Shown: positions 26,574-36,628, numbered from the stretch's first letter. The stretch is DNA of 64,000 nucleotides from Parasphingorhabdus halotolerans (GCF_012516475.1 NZ_CP051217.1:992001-1056000), one strand, 5' to 3'. Translations and numbers: made by a program. Notes: a model not told the origin generated them from the sequence alone.

Positions 26574-27746
26574 ATGCCTAAAAACACGCCCGTCTCCAAT
26601 CAATATGATCTTGCGATTGCAGGTGGCGGATTGGCGGGCGGTCTTGTCGCATTGGCATTGCAAAAATTGCGCCCGGAACTGGAGATCGCGCTGATCGAGG
26701 CGGACAATCATTTTGGTGGCAATCATATCTGGTCATTCTTCGAAACCGATATTGAACCGGAACATCGCTGGCTGGTTGAACCTCTGATTTCGCAGAGTTG
26801 GGATAGTTATGATGTGCATTTTCCAAAATACAGCCGCAGCTTCGGAACCGGATATCGCTCCGTTACATCGGACCATTTTGACAAAATACTGCGAAAGATG
26901 TTGCCCAAAGCCAGTTTGAAAGCCGGCCACAAGATTGCGGCAATGGAAAAAGGCCTGGTCACGCTGGAAAACGGCGATCAGATTGCTGCCAAAGCCGTGA
27001 TTGATGCGCGCGGTGGCGGTGATATCTCGGCTCTGGAATATGGCTGGCAAAAATTCTGCGGCCAGATGCTGCGGCTCGAAAAGCCCCATGGTGTTGACCG
27101 CCCTATCATCATGGACGCTACGGTTGACCAGATTGACGGCTACCGCTTCGTCTATTGCCTGCCGTTTGGCGACAGAGAAATTTTTGTCGAAGACACCTAT
27201 TATTCCGATGATCGCGATTTGGATCAGGATGCTCTCCATCAGCGCATTGCTAGCTATGCAGCGGACCAAGAGTGGAAGATCACCGAAATAACCCGCAGCG
27301 AGCATGGTTGCTTGCCAGTATTATACGGCGGCGATTTTGATGCTTTTTGGAATAACGTTAATAGCGCGAACGCGAAAGTCGGTGCCCGGGCTGCGCTCGT
27401 CCACCCGGTGACCAGCTATTCCCTGCCCATGGCCGTGCGGACAGCAATAAAAATTGCCGAGATGCCTATAATTGCACAGAAGAAACTTGATGATATGCTT
27501 TATGAATATTCCGCATCTCACTGGCAAACAGGGAAATTCTATCGGATGTTATGCGCGATGATGTTCAAAGCAGCAAAACCGGATAAACGATATCTTACGC
27601 TGGAACATACTTACAGAAAAGATCAGGCATTGATCGAGCGATTTTACGCTGGCAAGACAACAATGCTGGATCAGGCCGCCCTGCTCTCCGGCAAACCGCC
27701 GGTTCCCATTACCAAAGCCCTCCCCATTATGATGAAATATCGATGA
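26574..27746 (+). CDS. crtY: Lycopene beta-cyclase
   Basis: The enzyme cyclises both ends of lycopene to give beta-carotene. The 390-residue product has the N-terminal dinucleotide-binding motif LAIAGGGLAGGLVALAL, the family block GGNHIWSFF, the DARGGGD motif near residue 145, MDATVDQIDGYRFVYCLPF and the C-terminal FYRMLCAMMFKAA. The start ATG at 26574 lies at the head of a crtY-crtI-crtB operon, with crtI 12 nt downstream. Together with the divergent hydroxylase-like gene, this suggests a yellow beta-carotene-derived pigment. Confidence 0.96.
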   Translation: MPKNTPVSNQYDLAIAGGGLAGGLVALALQKLRPELEIALIEADNHFGGNHIWSFFETDIEPEHRWLVEPLISQSWDSYDVHFPKYSRSFGTGYRSVTSDHFDKILRKMLPKASLKAGHKIAAMEKGLVTLENGDQIAAKAVIDARGGGDISALEYGWQKFCGQMLRLEKPHGVDRPIIMDATVDQIDGYRFVYCLPFGDREIFVEDTYYSDDRDLDQDALHQRIASYAADQEWKITEITRSEHGCLPVLYGGDFDAFWNNVNSANAKVGARAALVHPVTSYSLPMAVRTAIKIAEMPIIAQKKLDDMLYEYSASHWQTGKFYRMLCAMMFKAAKPDKRYLTLEHTYRKDQALIERFYAGKTTMLDQAALLSGKPPVPITKALPIMMKYR

Positions 27747-27758
27747 GTATCTATTTCG

Positions 27759-29270
27759 ATGACTGACATAACCCAGACACAATCAGAACTGTTCCGGAAA
27801 GCCGCCGTTATCGGCTCAGGTTTTGGCGGCCTCGCGCTGGCAATACGGCTGCAATCGGCAGGCATTCAGACAACTATATTGGAGAGCCGCGACAAGCCAG
27901 GTGGGCGTGCGTATTTCTGGGAAAAAGAAGGGTTCATCTTTGATGGCGGGCCAACCGTCATCACCGACCCCGATTGCCTCAGCCAGCTTTGGGAGTTGAC
28001 CGGCCATGATATGGCCAAGGATATTGAGCTGATGCCGGTATCGCCGTTTTACAGGCTCAACTGGCCCGATGGCACAAATTTCGACTATGTCAACGATCCT
28101 CAAGAGCTTTACAAAAATATCGCCGCAATCGAGCCTGATGATGTGGAAGGCTACAAAAAGTTCCTCGAATATAGCGGCGGACTATATGAAGAAGGTTATG
28201 TCAAGCTTGGCACCAAAGCGTTTCTTGATTTCAAATCAATGATCAAGGCCGCACCAGCGCTGATGAAGTTTGAGGCTTATCGCTCTGTATATGCTAAGGT
28301 TTCCGGTTTTGTGAAGAACGAGAAACTGCGCGAGTTCCTGTCGTTCCAGTCGCTACTCGTGGGCGGCAACCCGATGAAGACCAGCGCCATCTATGGTCTT
28401 ATCCACAAGTTGGAACGGCTTGGCGGCGTGTGGTTTGCCAAGGGCGGAACCAACATGCTGATTGCCGCGATGGTGAAGCATTTTGAACGTATCGGCGGTG
28501 TAATCCGGCTGAGCGATCCGGTTACAAAAATCGATACTATCGGCGATCGCGCGTCGGGTGTCACCTGCAAATCCGGCTGGAACGAGAATTTTGATGCCGT
28601 CGCCTCCAATGCCGACATCATGCACAGCTACCGCGATCTGCTGGGGCATAAACATCGCAGCGAAAAGGTAACTGCGTCACTGAAAAAGAAGAAATATTCG
28701 CCGTCGCTGTTTGTTGTCCATTTCGGGCTCAAAGGGTCATGGCCCGGTATCCCACATCATATGATCCTGTTTGGCCCGCGCTATAAAGGCCTGCTGGAAG
28801 ATATTTACGACAATGGCGTGCTGCCGAAAGATTTTTCACTTTACCTCCATCACCCAACAGTCACTGATCCGGAAATGGCACCAGAGGGCCATAGCACTTT
28901 CTATGTGCTTGCACCGGTGCCGCATCAGGGCAAGCTGCCGATCGATTGGAAGGAAATGGGCCCGATCTACGAAAAGCGTATATTGGACGAGATCGGCCAG
29001 CGGCTGATCCCCGATATTCATGACCGCATCGTCACCAGCTTCCACTATACCCCGCAGGATTTTGGAGAAGATCTTAACGCCCATCTCGGCAGTGCATTCA
29101 GTCTTGAACCATTGCTGACGCAGAGCGCGTGGTTCCGGGTGCATAACCGCGATGATGTGATCCATAATCTATATTTTGTCGGCGCAGGAACTCACCCAGG
29201 TGCCGGAATTCCCGGTGTTGTCGGCAGCGCGAAGGCGACGGCTGAGCTGATGCTGGAAGATCTGGCGTAA
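27759..29270 (+). CDS. crtI: Phytoene desaturase
   Basis: CrtI converts phytoene to lycopene by successive desaturations at the membrane. The 503-residue length is normal. The FAD-binding AAVIGSGFGGLALAIRLQ near residue 15, the following GGRAYFWEKEGFIFDGGPTVI and the C-terminal bacterial phytoene dehydrogenase signature YFVGAGTHPGAGIPGVVGSA are all present. It is the middle gene of the crtYIB operon, with crtB 4 nt downstream. Confidence 0.97.
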   Translation: MTDITQTQSELFRKAAVIGSGFGGLALAIRLQSAGIQTTILESRDKPGGRAYFWEKEGFIFDGGPTVITDPDCLSQLWELTGHDMAKDIELMPVSPFYRLNWPDGTNFDYVNDPQELYKNIAAIEPDDVEGYKKFLEYSGGLYEEGYVKLGTKAFLDFKSMIKAAPALMKFEAYRSVYAKVSGFVKNEKLREFLSFQSLLVGGNPMKTSAIYGLIHKLERLGGVWFAKGGTNMLIAAMVKHFERIGGVIRLSDPVTKIDTIGDRASGVTCKSGWNENFDAVASNADIMHSYRDLLGHKHRSEKVTASLKKKKYSPSLFVVHFGLKGSWPGIPHHMILFGPRYKGLLEDIYDNGVLPKDFSLYLHHPTVTDPEMAPEGHSTFYVLAPVPHQGKLPIDWKEMGPIYEKRILDEIGQRLIPDIHDRIVTSFHYTPQDFGEDLNAHLGSAFSLEPLLTQSAWFRVHNRDDVIHNLYFVGAGTHPGAGIPGVVGSAKATAELMLEDLA

Positions 29271-29274
29271 TCCC

Positions 29275-30249
29275 GTGAACCGGAAAAACCTTGTCCTCTA
29301 TGCTAAATCGACCATTGATCGCGGATCAAAATCCTTCGCTGCGGCCTCAAAGCTGTTTGGCAAAAAAACCCGCGAACGCGTCTGGCTGCTCTATGCGTGG
29401 TGCCGCGAATGTGATGATCTTGCCGATGGCCAAATGCTTGGCGGCAGGATGTCAGCAGTTCCCGACCCAAAAAAGGCGGTTGCCGCGACAAGAATGCTCA
29501 CCCGGCGCGCGCATGGCGGCGAAAAAACCGGCAAGCCAGCCTTCGATGCCTTTGGTGTTGTCTCGCAGGAATGTGGCATTCCGCTGGAATTCGCCAATGA
29601 TGTGATTGATGGCTTTGTTCTGGACGCAGACGCCTGGCGTCCCGAAACCGAGGATGATCTCTATCAATATTGCTATCATGTCGCTGGTGCCGTTGGTTGC
29701 ATGATGGCTATCGTCATGGGCGTCCCCAAGGGTGACAATGACACATTGGATCGGGCCTGTGATCTGGGATTGGCCTTTCAGCTAGCCAATATCGCACGCG
29801 ATGTCGCCGAAGACAATGAAGCTGGTCGATGCTATTTGCCGGTGGACTGGATCGCAGAAGTGCGCCTCAATCCCGATGACTTGATGAATATTAACCGCCG
29901 CGATGCGCTGGTGATACTGATTGATCGTCTTTGCGATTCTGCCGAGCTATATGAAGCGTCTGCGAGGGTGGGCGCGGCACAATTGCCATTTCGGTCGCGC
30001 TGGGCGGTGCTCGCCGCTGCCGGAATCTATGGAGATATCGCCCGGCAAGTGCGCGTCTCCCAAGGCGGTTCGCTCGCTCAGCGCATCTATACAACCAAGA
30101 CAACCAAGGCGGGCTGGGTTGCCAAAGCCCTTTGGCAGGCAATGTTCAAATCACCCTATGTTGATCGATCAAGTTTGTGGAGCCGGAACAGTTTAGCGAA
30201 CAGAAATGAAGCGATCGGTAATTCAGCGCAACGGGCCGTCGCGCGCTGA
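29275..30249 (+). CDS. crtB: Phytoene synthase
   Basis: CrtB condenses two geranylgeranyl diphosphates to phytoene. Both Asp-rich substrate-Mg motifs are visible: ECDDLADG near residue 42 and RDVAEDNEAGR near 181, and YCYHVAGAVG is the family signature. The start is a GTG at 29275, four bases after the crtI stop, which gives the conserved N-terminus leading to SKSFAAASKLF; translational coupling with crtI is likely. Length 324 residues. Confidence 0.96.
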   Translation: MNRKNLVLYAKSTIDRGSKSFAAASKLFGKKTRERVWLLYAWCRECDDLADGQMLGGRMSAVPDPKKAVAATRMLTRRAHGGEKTGKPAFDAFGVVSQECGIPLEFANDVIDGFVLDADAWRPETEDDLYQYCYHVAGAVGCMMAIVMGVPKGDNDTLDRACDLGLAFQLANIARDVAEDNEAGRCYLPVDWIAEVRLNPDDLMNINRRDALVILIDRLCDSAELYEASARVGAAQLPFRSRWAVLAAAGIYGDIARQVRVSQGGSLAQRIYTTKTTKAGWVAKALWQAMFKSPYVDRSSLWSRNSLANRNEAIGNSAQRAVAR

Positions 30250-30284
30250 ATAGTTAAGCTGCTCCCACAAATTCCAAGATCAAC

Positions 30285-31094
30285 CTAAAGATTAGGGTTT
30301 GTCTCGCGCGCCAAAATCTCTTGCGCAATTTTATCCAGCCTTTTAACTGCTGCATCGTGGATGTTGGGCGAACAGCATAATACGCCGAACGCCTGACCAT
30401 GGGTGCCATTGTAATTGAGCGACTGGCCAAAGGCATCCGTAACCCGCGCACCCGCCTCTGCCGCGATGACGTGCGCTGCGGCAATGTCCCATTCGTGACC
30501 CCAACGGATTGTCGCCACCAGGTCAGCGCGGTCATCGGCAACCATCGCCATACGCAGTGCGATACTATTGGGCTTTGGAACAACCACAAGATCGACGTCC
30601 GGAGGAATCTGGTCCAGTGGAATCCGCGATCCATCATATTTGTCGCGGGTACTTGCAACAAGCGCCTTGCCGTTCACTTCCGTATGATCACCCGCTTTGG
30701 CGACCCAGAGTTCGCCCATGGCCGGCGCATTCAGCACGCCAAACACCGGCGCGCCGTTTTCCACCAAGCCTATCGAAATGCACCAGCCCGGCTTGCCTTT
30801 GACGAAATCCTTGGTGCCATCAATCGGATCAACCACCCATGTCAGATTCTTGCCAGCACCTGATTTGTCGATATGGGTCTCTTCAGACAACCAGCCAGCC
30901 TCTGGCACCAGCGCTTCCAGTTTTTGGCGCAGAAATTTATTCACCGCAAGATCGGCATCGCTCACGACTTGTCCGGGGGATTTATCCCAACTATTTTCTG
31001 CTTTTTCTCCGGCTCGCCAATCACGCATGGCAAGATCACCGGCCTCACCAGCTATGGCTACGACCCGGTCAAAATCAATCTCAGCCACCGGCAA
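30285..31094 (-). CDS. Inositol monophosphatase family phosphatase
   Basis: A 269-residue Mg-dependent phosphatase of the IMPase/CysQ/HisN superfamily. The metal-binding motifs are WLSEETHID, DPIDGTKDF and the C-terminal HEWDIAAAHVIAAEAG. Family members hydrolyse inositol phosphates, 3'-phosphoadenosine 5'-phosphate or histidinol phosphate; a second member at 42002-42748 sits in the sulfate-activation operon and is the better CysQ candidate, so this one may have another substrate. It overlaps the upstream pmbA stop by 14 nt, so the two are co-transcribed. Confidence 0.9.
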   Translation of the reverse strand: MPVAEIDFDRVVAIAGEAGDLAMRDWRAGEKAENSWDKSPGQVVSDADLAVNKFLRQKLEALVPEAGWLSEETHIDKSGAGKNLTWVVDPIDGTKDFVKGKPGWCISIGLVENGAPVFGVLNAPAMGELWVAKAGDHTEVNGKALVASTRDKYDGSRIPLDQIPPDVDLVVVPKPNSIALRMAMVADDRADLVATIRWGHEWDIAAAHVIAAEAGARVTDAFGQSLNYNGTHGQAFGVLCCSPNIHDAAVKRLDKIAQEILARETNPNL

Positions 31095-32427
31095 CCGTCA
31101 TGCTGTCAGTCCGCAATGTCGGAGCGTTAATCGCATACCGATAATCCAGATCATCCGCCGGGACGAGGCTTGCGAACATATCCTTGAGGTTTCCGGCAAT
31201 GGTTATTTCCGACACCGGCGCACCGATTTCCCCATCGGTAATCAGGAACCCGCCTGCCCCGCGACTATAGTCTCCGGTCACGCCGTTTACGCCCATGCCG
31301 ATCAGTTCGGTTATATAAACGCCGTGCTTGATATCCTGAATAAGCTCCGCCTTGGTTAGCGAACCCGCAGCCATGTGCAGATTGGTCACGCCTACCCCGG
31401 GCGAACCACCCACTCCGCGAGAGGCATGGCCCGTGGGCTGCAAACCGAGTTGGCGCGCCGAGGCACTTTCCATGATCCATTGCGTGAGGCGGCCATTGTC
31501 GATCAACCTGGTTTTGGCAGTCGGCAAGCCTTCGCCGTCAAAAGCCTTGGACCGAAGTCCACGTTTGCGGTGCGGGCAATCGATGATATTTATCGCGCTA
31601 TCAAAGACCTGCGTGTCCAGAGCGTCCAGCAGGAAGCTCGTTTTACGCGCGATGCTGCTACCGGAAATCGCGCCGATAAAATGACCGAGCAGGCTGTTGC
31701 TCACCCGGGGATCATAGACCACTGGCATCGCGCCTGACTTAAATTCAATCGGGTTGAGCCTTGATACAGCGCGCTCGCCCGCTTTTTTGCCAATGGTTTC
31801 GGCGGCATCCAGATCTTCAAAATGGCGCGCACTGTGATAGGCATAGTCGCGCTCCATGCCATCGCCCTGACCAGCGATCACGCTGGCAGAAATGCTGTAG
31901 CCGCTGGTCGAATAGGCCCCGGAAAACCCATGACTGGTGGCCAGTGCAACAATGCTGCGACCGGCACTTGCGCCGCCACCTTCGCTATTGGTTACACCTT
32001 CGACAGCGCGCGCGGCATCTTCCGCTTTCAGCGCCATTTCGCGCAATATTTCCGGCGATGGATCAGCGTCGTCATCACCATCGATAGGATGCGGGTCTGA
32101 TTTCATGATGAGTGCTTCCGGCGCCAGTCCGGCATATTGATCTTCCGGCGCCTCTTTCGCCATATCCAGCGCGCGCCCGACGAGCGCCGATAATATGGCC
32201 GGATCCATATCGGAGGACGAAACGGTCGCGGAGCGTTTACCGACAAAAACCCGCAGGCCAATTTCTTCGCCTTCGGAGCGCTCTACATCTTCAAGATTGC
32301 CCAGCCGCATGGAGACCTGGGTCGAGGCATCGCAGACGTATATAGTGTCTGCTGCATCGGCTCCGGCTTTTTTGGCTTGGGAAATAAGGGCGTCAGCGCG
32401 GTCTTGCGCTTCGGAAGGTTTTAACAT
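31081..32427 (-). CDS. pmbA: TldE/PmbA subunit of metalloprotease
   Basis: PmbA (TldE) partners TldD to form a heterodimeric metalloprotease that processes peptides such as microcin precursors and antitoxins. The 448-residue protein matches the TldE half: EGEEIGLRVFVGKRSATVSSSD, VVYDPRVSNSLLGHFIGAISG, GLRSKAFDGEGLPT, the GGSPGVGVTNLH loop and GVNGVTGDYSRGAGGF near the end. TldD's HExxxH zinc motif is absent as expected for this subunit. tldD itself is not in the window. Confidence 0.94.
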   Translation of the reverse strand: MLKPSEAQDRADALISQAKKAGADAADTIYVCDASTQVSMRLGNLEDVERSEGEEIGLRVFVGKRSATVSSSDMDPAILSALVGRALDMAKEAPEDQYAGLAPEALIMKSDPHPIDGDDDADPSPEILREMALKAEDAARAVEGVTNSEGGGASAGRSIVALATSHGFSGAYSTSGYSISASVIAGQGDGMERDYAYHSARHFEDLDAAETIGKKAGERAVSRLNPIEFKSGAMPVVYDPRVSNSLLGHFIGAISGSSIARKTSFLLDALDTQVFDSAINIIDCPHRKRGLRSKAFDGEGLPTAKTRLIDNGRLTQWIMESASARQLGLQPTGHASRGVGGSPGVGVTNLHMAAGSLTKAELIQDIKHGVYITELIGMGVNGVTGDYSRGAGGFLITDGEIGAPVSEITIAGNLKDMFASLVPADDLDYRYAINAPTLRTDSMTVAGG

Positions 32428-32488
32428 GCACCGGACATAGTTATGCCGTAGCCTCAGGTCAACGCTACAAGTCTAACAGGACCCTAAA

Positions 32489-32917
32489 TTAGAAGGCGGC
32501 AGAAATGCCCTTGATGATCGCAACAAAGACAAATGGCAGTCCAAGAGCAAGCAACCAAAGCATGACCTGATCTTTGCGAAAACGCGCGGCGAGGCTTTGT
32601 CCAGTCAAACCGCTCTGCGCCATATTTTCCCAGCGCTTCTCATATTTGCGGCAAAACGGAATGATGATCGCTACGAGCAATACCAAACCGAAATAAGGGG
32701 CGATCGACATGCCTCCGGGTTTGATAAAGCTGAGTACGAAAAATATTTGTATCATGGTATAAACAAGCAGCGCCATCGCGCAGTTATTGCTCATTTTTTT
32801 GTCCCAACGCACTCCGCCAGCAGGACTGACTCTATCGCGATCCTGATGAACCGGAACAGATTTTCGGGATGGCTTATGTGATGCCGTTGCAACCATGTCT
32901 TTTCCCCTTCCAAACAT
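32489..32917 (-). CDS. Membrane protein, unknown
   Basis: A 142-residue protein with a basic, hydrophilic N-terminus of about 45 residues and three hydrophobic segments (about 47-66, 72-88 and 117-139). No family that I recognise. An internal ATG (MSNNCAMALLVY, near residue 42) could be the true start, which would leave a compact three-helix protein. Confidence 0.65.
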   Translation of the reverse strand: MFGRGKDMVATASHKPSRKSVPVHQDRDRVSPAGGVRWDKKMSNNCAMALLVYTMIQIFFVLSFIKPGGMSIAPYFGLVLLVAIIIPFCRKYEKRWENMAQSGLTGQSLAARFRKDQVMLWLLALGLPFVFVAIIKGISAAF

Positions 32918-33103
32918 CTCTCATATTGCAGCCGGAAATTTTTCTCCTAACATACAATGCCCTCAGTATACGCTAAAATCCGAAAAAGCCAAATCCGCAT
33001 ATTTTCAATATATTAGAAGGTTAAGACCAGCAAACGCTTGCATAATTTGGTAATTACTCCAGAATCAGTTTCTTGTTGCAATTTAAATCGGGGCTCCATT
33101 TTT

Positions 33104-34396
33104 ATGACCATCTCTTTATCTGATCCGCTCGCCCTGCCCTGCGGCGCCACCCTCTCGAACCGCATTGGCAAAGGCGCGATGACCGAGGGACTAGCGACGC
33201 CGGATGGAGTACCCACCAAAGAGCTGGAACGGCTCTATGGCATCTGGTCTGATGGCGGGGCTGGCATGCTGCTTAGCGGTAATATCCAGGTCGACCGCGA
33301 CCATCTGGAGCGTCCCGGCAATGTGGTTATCGACGCCCCGGCAAATGACGAGATGATGGCGGCGTTGACCAGCTGGGCAAGCGTCGCCACGCGGGGTGGC
33401 AATCATTTCTGGGCGCAGATCAGCCACGCGGGGCGGCAGACCCAATCAAACGTCAACAAGACCCCAAAAGCACCCTCGGCAGTCAAGCTCGGGCTTCCCG
33501 GCGGACAATTTGGTGAACCGGTCGCGCTGACTGCCAGCGAAATTGAAGAACTGGTTGACCGTTTCGCATTGGCAGCAAAAACTTGCCAGGCGGCTGGTTT
33601 TACCGGCGCGCAAATCCATTCTGCTCATGGCTATTTGCTGAGCAGTTTTCTGAGCCCGCGCGCGAACCAGCGGACAGACGAATATGGCGGATCGCTTGAA
33701 AACCGGGCGCGGTTTCTTCTCGCAGTTGTCGCTAAGGTGCGGGCCGCCGTTGGCCCGGATTTCCCGATTTCGGTAAAACTTAACAGCGCCGATTTTCAGA
33801 AAGGCGGCTTTGCTTTTGAAGACAGCCTGCAAGTGGTGCAATGGCTCGAGGCGACGAGCGTTGATCTTATCGAGATTTCCGGCGGCACCTACGAACAACC
33901 GGCTCTGATGGGAGCAGTTGGTCTTGAGGCAAAGGAAGAACAGAACGTCGCGCCTTCGACCAAAGCGCGCGAGGCCTATTTCGTCGATTTTGCCAAAGCG
34001 ATGCAAGATAGCGTCAGTGTTCCCTTGATGGTTACCGGCGGCTTTCGGACCCGCGTGGCGATGGAACAGGCCCTCGAAAGTGGAGCCGCTGACCTCATCG
34101 GTCTGGGCCGCCCGATGTGCGTAATGACCGATGCGCCCAAGCAGCTGATGGAAGGATTGGAAGCCTTGCCACGTTATGAAAACGAGCTGCAACTGGTTCC
34201 CGACTGGCTCGGCTTTCTGAGGAATTTCCAGATGGTCAAAGCGATAGACGGCTTTGCCACCATCTACTGGTTCTACGAACAGCTAGAGCAATTGGGCAAA
34301 ACTGGAAAAACCGATCCGAACCTGAGCGTATTCAAAGCATTTCGCGCCGTGGATGCACGGAACAAACGGATATTGGCAGGACGCAGCTCGAGCTGA
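33104..34396 (+). CDS. OYE-family NADH:flavin oxidoreductase
   Basis: A 430-residue FMN enzyme of the old yellow enzyme/2,4-dienoyl-CoA reductase superfamily. The barrel motifs are RIGKGAMTEGLA, WAQISHAGRQTQ, AQIHSAHGYLLSSFLSPRAN with its catalytic His region, YGGSLENRARFLL and VTGGFRTRVAME with the FMN-phosphate site. The single-domain length (no C-terminal FAD/NAD module) places it with stand-alone members that reduce activated alkenes. The ATG at 33104 is preferred over an upstream in-frame start because it matches the family N-terminus. Confidence 0.9.
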   Translation: MTISLSDPLALPCGATLSNRIGKGAMTEGLATPDGVPTKELERLYGIWSDGGAGMLLSGNIQVDRDHLERPGNVVIDAPANDEMMAALTSWASVATRGGNHFWAQISHAGRQTQSNVNKTPKAPSAVKLGLPGGQFGEPVALTASEIEELVDRFALAAKTCQAAGFTGAQIHSAHGYLLSSFLSPRANQRTDEYGGSLENRARFLLAVVAKVRAAVGPDFPISVKLNSADFQKGGFAFEDSLQVVQWLEATSVDLIEISGGTYEQPALMGAVGLEAKEEQNVAPSTKAREAYFVDFAKAMQDSVSVPLMVTGGFRTRVAMEQALESGAADLIGLGRPMCVMTDAPKQLMEGLEALPRYENELQLVPDWLGFLRNFQMVKAIDGFATIYWFYEQLEQLGKTGKTDPNLSVFKAFRAVDARNKRILAGRSSS

Positions 34397-34399
34397 GCA

Positions 34400-36628
34400 T
34401 TACGCCATAATCGCGTAACGCTCGTCCCCCACTCCTTTGCACATTTGCTTGGCAATCCGTGTCTCTTCGCCATCAATAATCGCGACATCAGTGATGCTCA
34501 AACATCTGCGACCATTGGGCTGGGTGTTGAGAGCAGTAATTGTCGATGAGCCCGACACGCCGGAGCGCGTGGGACTTTGCCATTCCACCTTCGCGCCGAC
34601 TTCTTCTTTCTGCGCAACCAGAACCGTGGCTTCTCCGGCTTTCTCCTGCTCTTTTTCATCCAGCTGACAGGCCAGTTCACCGACCAGCAGCGCGCCTGCG
34701 CCGCTTGCTAGCAATGTTCCCACCTTGCCAAGACCGGCCGCTTTTCCAACCAGCCCGCCAAAAATGCCGCCGAGCAATTGCCCGCGACTTCTCGATTTTT
34801 TGCACTTCTTGGCATCTTGCGAGTTCCGCGCAGATTTTTCGCCGTCATCGCGATCACCTGCTGCTCCGCCGCCGCTCTTGGGCTTCTTCTTGCTGGCCAC
34901 ATATTGCGGCATCGGATAACCATTACAGCCAGTATTATAACAGAACCGGTCGCTCAGATAATTGCGATCCTGATTATAGAGCGCGACAGCAGCGCGGTAA
35001 GTCTCCAGATTGACGCCATCCGGGTTGGAGTCCGCATGTTCCTGCATCACTTCCTTATAGAAGCGGTCACGTGTGGCCGCAGAATATTTCATATTGCCAG
35101 CAACTTTTTGTTCGAAAATCGCGGAAATTTCGTCCTGGTGCTGATTCATCCGTTTGCGATAGCCGTTGAGAACATCGTCATAATATTTATCCAGCAATAC
35201 GGTGCAACGATTAATATCGTCCGCCTTGTCAAACGGCGCTTCGATCAGTTGATGGTCTTCCCGGCAATCGGGATAATCTTCGCGCAACAGGATCGGGGTC
35301 GGCGGCAATTTCGGCAATGGTGGCTCTGCTTCGGCCGGGGGAACATAGGCCAGGTCCTCCGGAGCCAATTCCTTTGGCGCGACGTCCGCGCCAGACCGTT
35401 CCATGCTCATTGCCCCGACTTTATTATCATCGGCCGTCTGTTCTCCAGCCACAGGTTGCGGGGATGCGGGTTCCGGTGTGGTCGGCGGCGACGATATGCC
35501 TTCCAGTTTCGGTGGCGCAATTGCCGGTTGTTCGGGCGCAGAGCTGCTGGCAATGTCCATCGGCTGCGGAGATGAACCGGCCAGTGAAAGACGACCGGAT
35601 GCGACGCTGTTTGAAGTCCCCGCGCTGGCGCCTAATGCGCTGGACGACACGCGTGGGGCAGGCGCTGCCTGACCCAATGTGGCAATTTTACTTTGTGCAA
35701 TATCCGCGAACAACCCATTCGGAAACTCTCGAATATAGGCGCTATAACCACCTATATTATCAGCAGATAATGCACCACGCCATGCCAAAGCGTCCAGTCC
35801 TGCGCGGTTCGAAGAAGGCGTGGCAGGCGCTGGGGAAGGTGCCGGTATACTGGCCACGGCAGCCGGGGCCGCTGATCCGCGTGGCACCAGATAGACCGGC
35901 GTTCCGCTCATGCTCGCGCTGACAAAGGGAAGCTGGGTCCCACCGGTTGCGCTCGAAATATCGTCACGCACCGATGCCCCGAGCATCTGCACCGGTAAAT
36001 CAGACTGCGTCAGTCGTTCGGCAAGAGACAAAGCAAAACGTGAATTTAATCCAGCACTTCCAACAGAGGTTTCCCCGGCCGCAGCAGCATAGATGAGTAA
36101 CGCGCCATCCGGCTTAATTTCAACCAACCCGCGGGGAATGGTTTTGCTACCCGCTCGCCAGGCTTCGCCAAAGCTGCTGTTCCGGCTTGCATCAAGAAAG
36201 ATCAATCGTATGGCCGCGCTGCTAAGCGTTTGAATGACTGTTTCCAGTTCAATGGCTTCATAGGTCAGATCGAAATTGGTTTTGAGCTTGGCGTCAACCG
36301 GAAGGAGCCAGTTCTTGCCCTGCCCTTCAATGCCATGGCCGGAGAAATAGACCATCGCGACTTCCGCGCCGCTCGCTTTTGCCCGGAACTCGCCCAGCGT
36401 CTTCTGGAAATCCTTAAACTCCAGATTTTCGGCGACAATTATTTCATCAAAGCCTGCTTTTCGGGCAGATTCAGCGATCAACTGCGCGTCATTGGGCGGC
36501 GTTCTGAGGGTGCCCGCTCTTTTATAATCCGAATTGGCAACGATAAGCGCAGCACGCTTGGCTTCTGCGGCAGGCGGCCACAAAAACAACGCAACCAACA
36601 GGATTGCCAGCATACTCCTGATCATCAA
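34400..36628 (-). CDS. Caspase-like protein with Ser in place of catalytic Cys
   Basis: A 742-residue exported protein with a signal peptide (cut near AEA, residue 23). Residues 24-235 form a caspase (peptidase C14) fold: AALIVANSDYKRAGTLRTPPNDA, the catalytic histidine in VYFSGHGIEGQG, and the position of the nucleophile reading LIFLDASRNSSF, where active relatives have DACRN. The middle is a long Pro/Ala-rich low-complexity region, followed by a helical part, a Gly-rich segment (LLGGIFGGLVGKAAGLG) and a 36-residue Cys-containing tail shared with the TPR protein at 3487-5349. It is probably a pseudo-enzyme that binds peptides in the periplasm; a serine nucleophile is less likely. Confidence 0.85.
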   Translation of the reverse strand: MMIRSMLAILLVALFLWPPAAEAKRAALIVANSDYKRAGTLRTPPNDAQLIAESARKAGFDEIIVAENLEFKDFQKTLGEFRAKASGAEVAMVYFSGHGIEGQGKNWLLPVDAKLKTNFDLTYEAIELETVIQTLSSAAIRLIFLDASRNSSFGEAWRAGSKTIPRGLVEIKPDGALLIYAAAAGETSVGSAGLNSRFALSLAERLTQSDLPVQMLGASVRDDISSATGGTQLPFVSASMSGTPVYLVPRGSAAPAAVASIPAPSPAPATPSSNRAGLDALAWRGALSADNIGGYSAYIREFPNGLFADIAQSKIATLGQAAPAPRVSSSALGASAGTSNSVASGRLSLAGSSPQPMDIASSSAPEQPAIAPPKLEGISSPPTTPEPASPQPVAGEQTADDNKVGAMSMERSGADVAPKELAPEDLAYVPPAEAEPPLPKLPPTPILLREDYPDCREDHQLIEAPFDKADDINRCTVLLDKYYDDVLNGYRKRMNQHQDEISAIFEQKVAGNMKYSAATRDRFYKEVMQEHADSNPDGVNLETYRAAVALYNQDRNYLSDRFCYNTGCNGYPMPQYVASKKKPKSGGGAAGDRDDGEKSARNSQDAKKCKKSRSRGQLLGGIFGGLVGKAAGLGKVGTLLASGAGALLVGELACQLDEKEQEKAGEATVLVAQKEEVGAKVEWQSPTRSGVSGSSTITALNTQPNGRRCLSITDVAIIDGEETRIAKQMCKGVGDERYAIMA

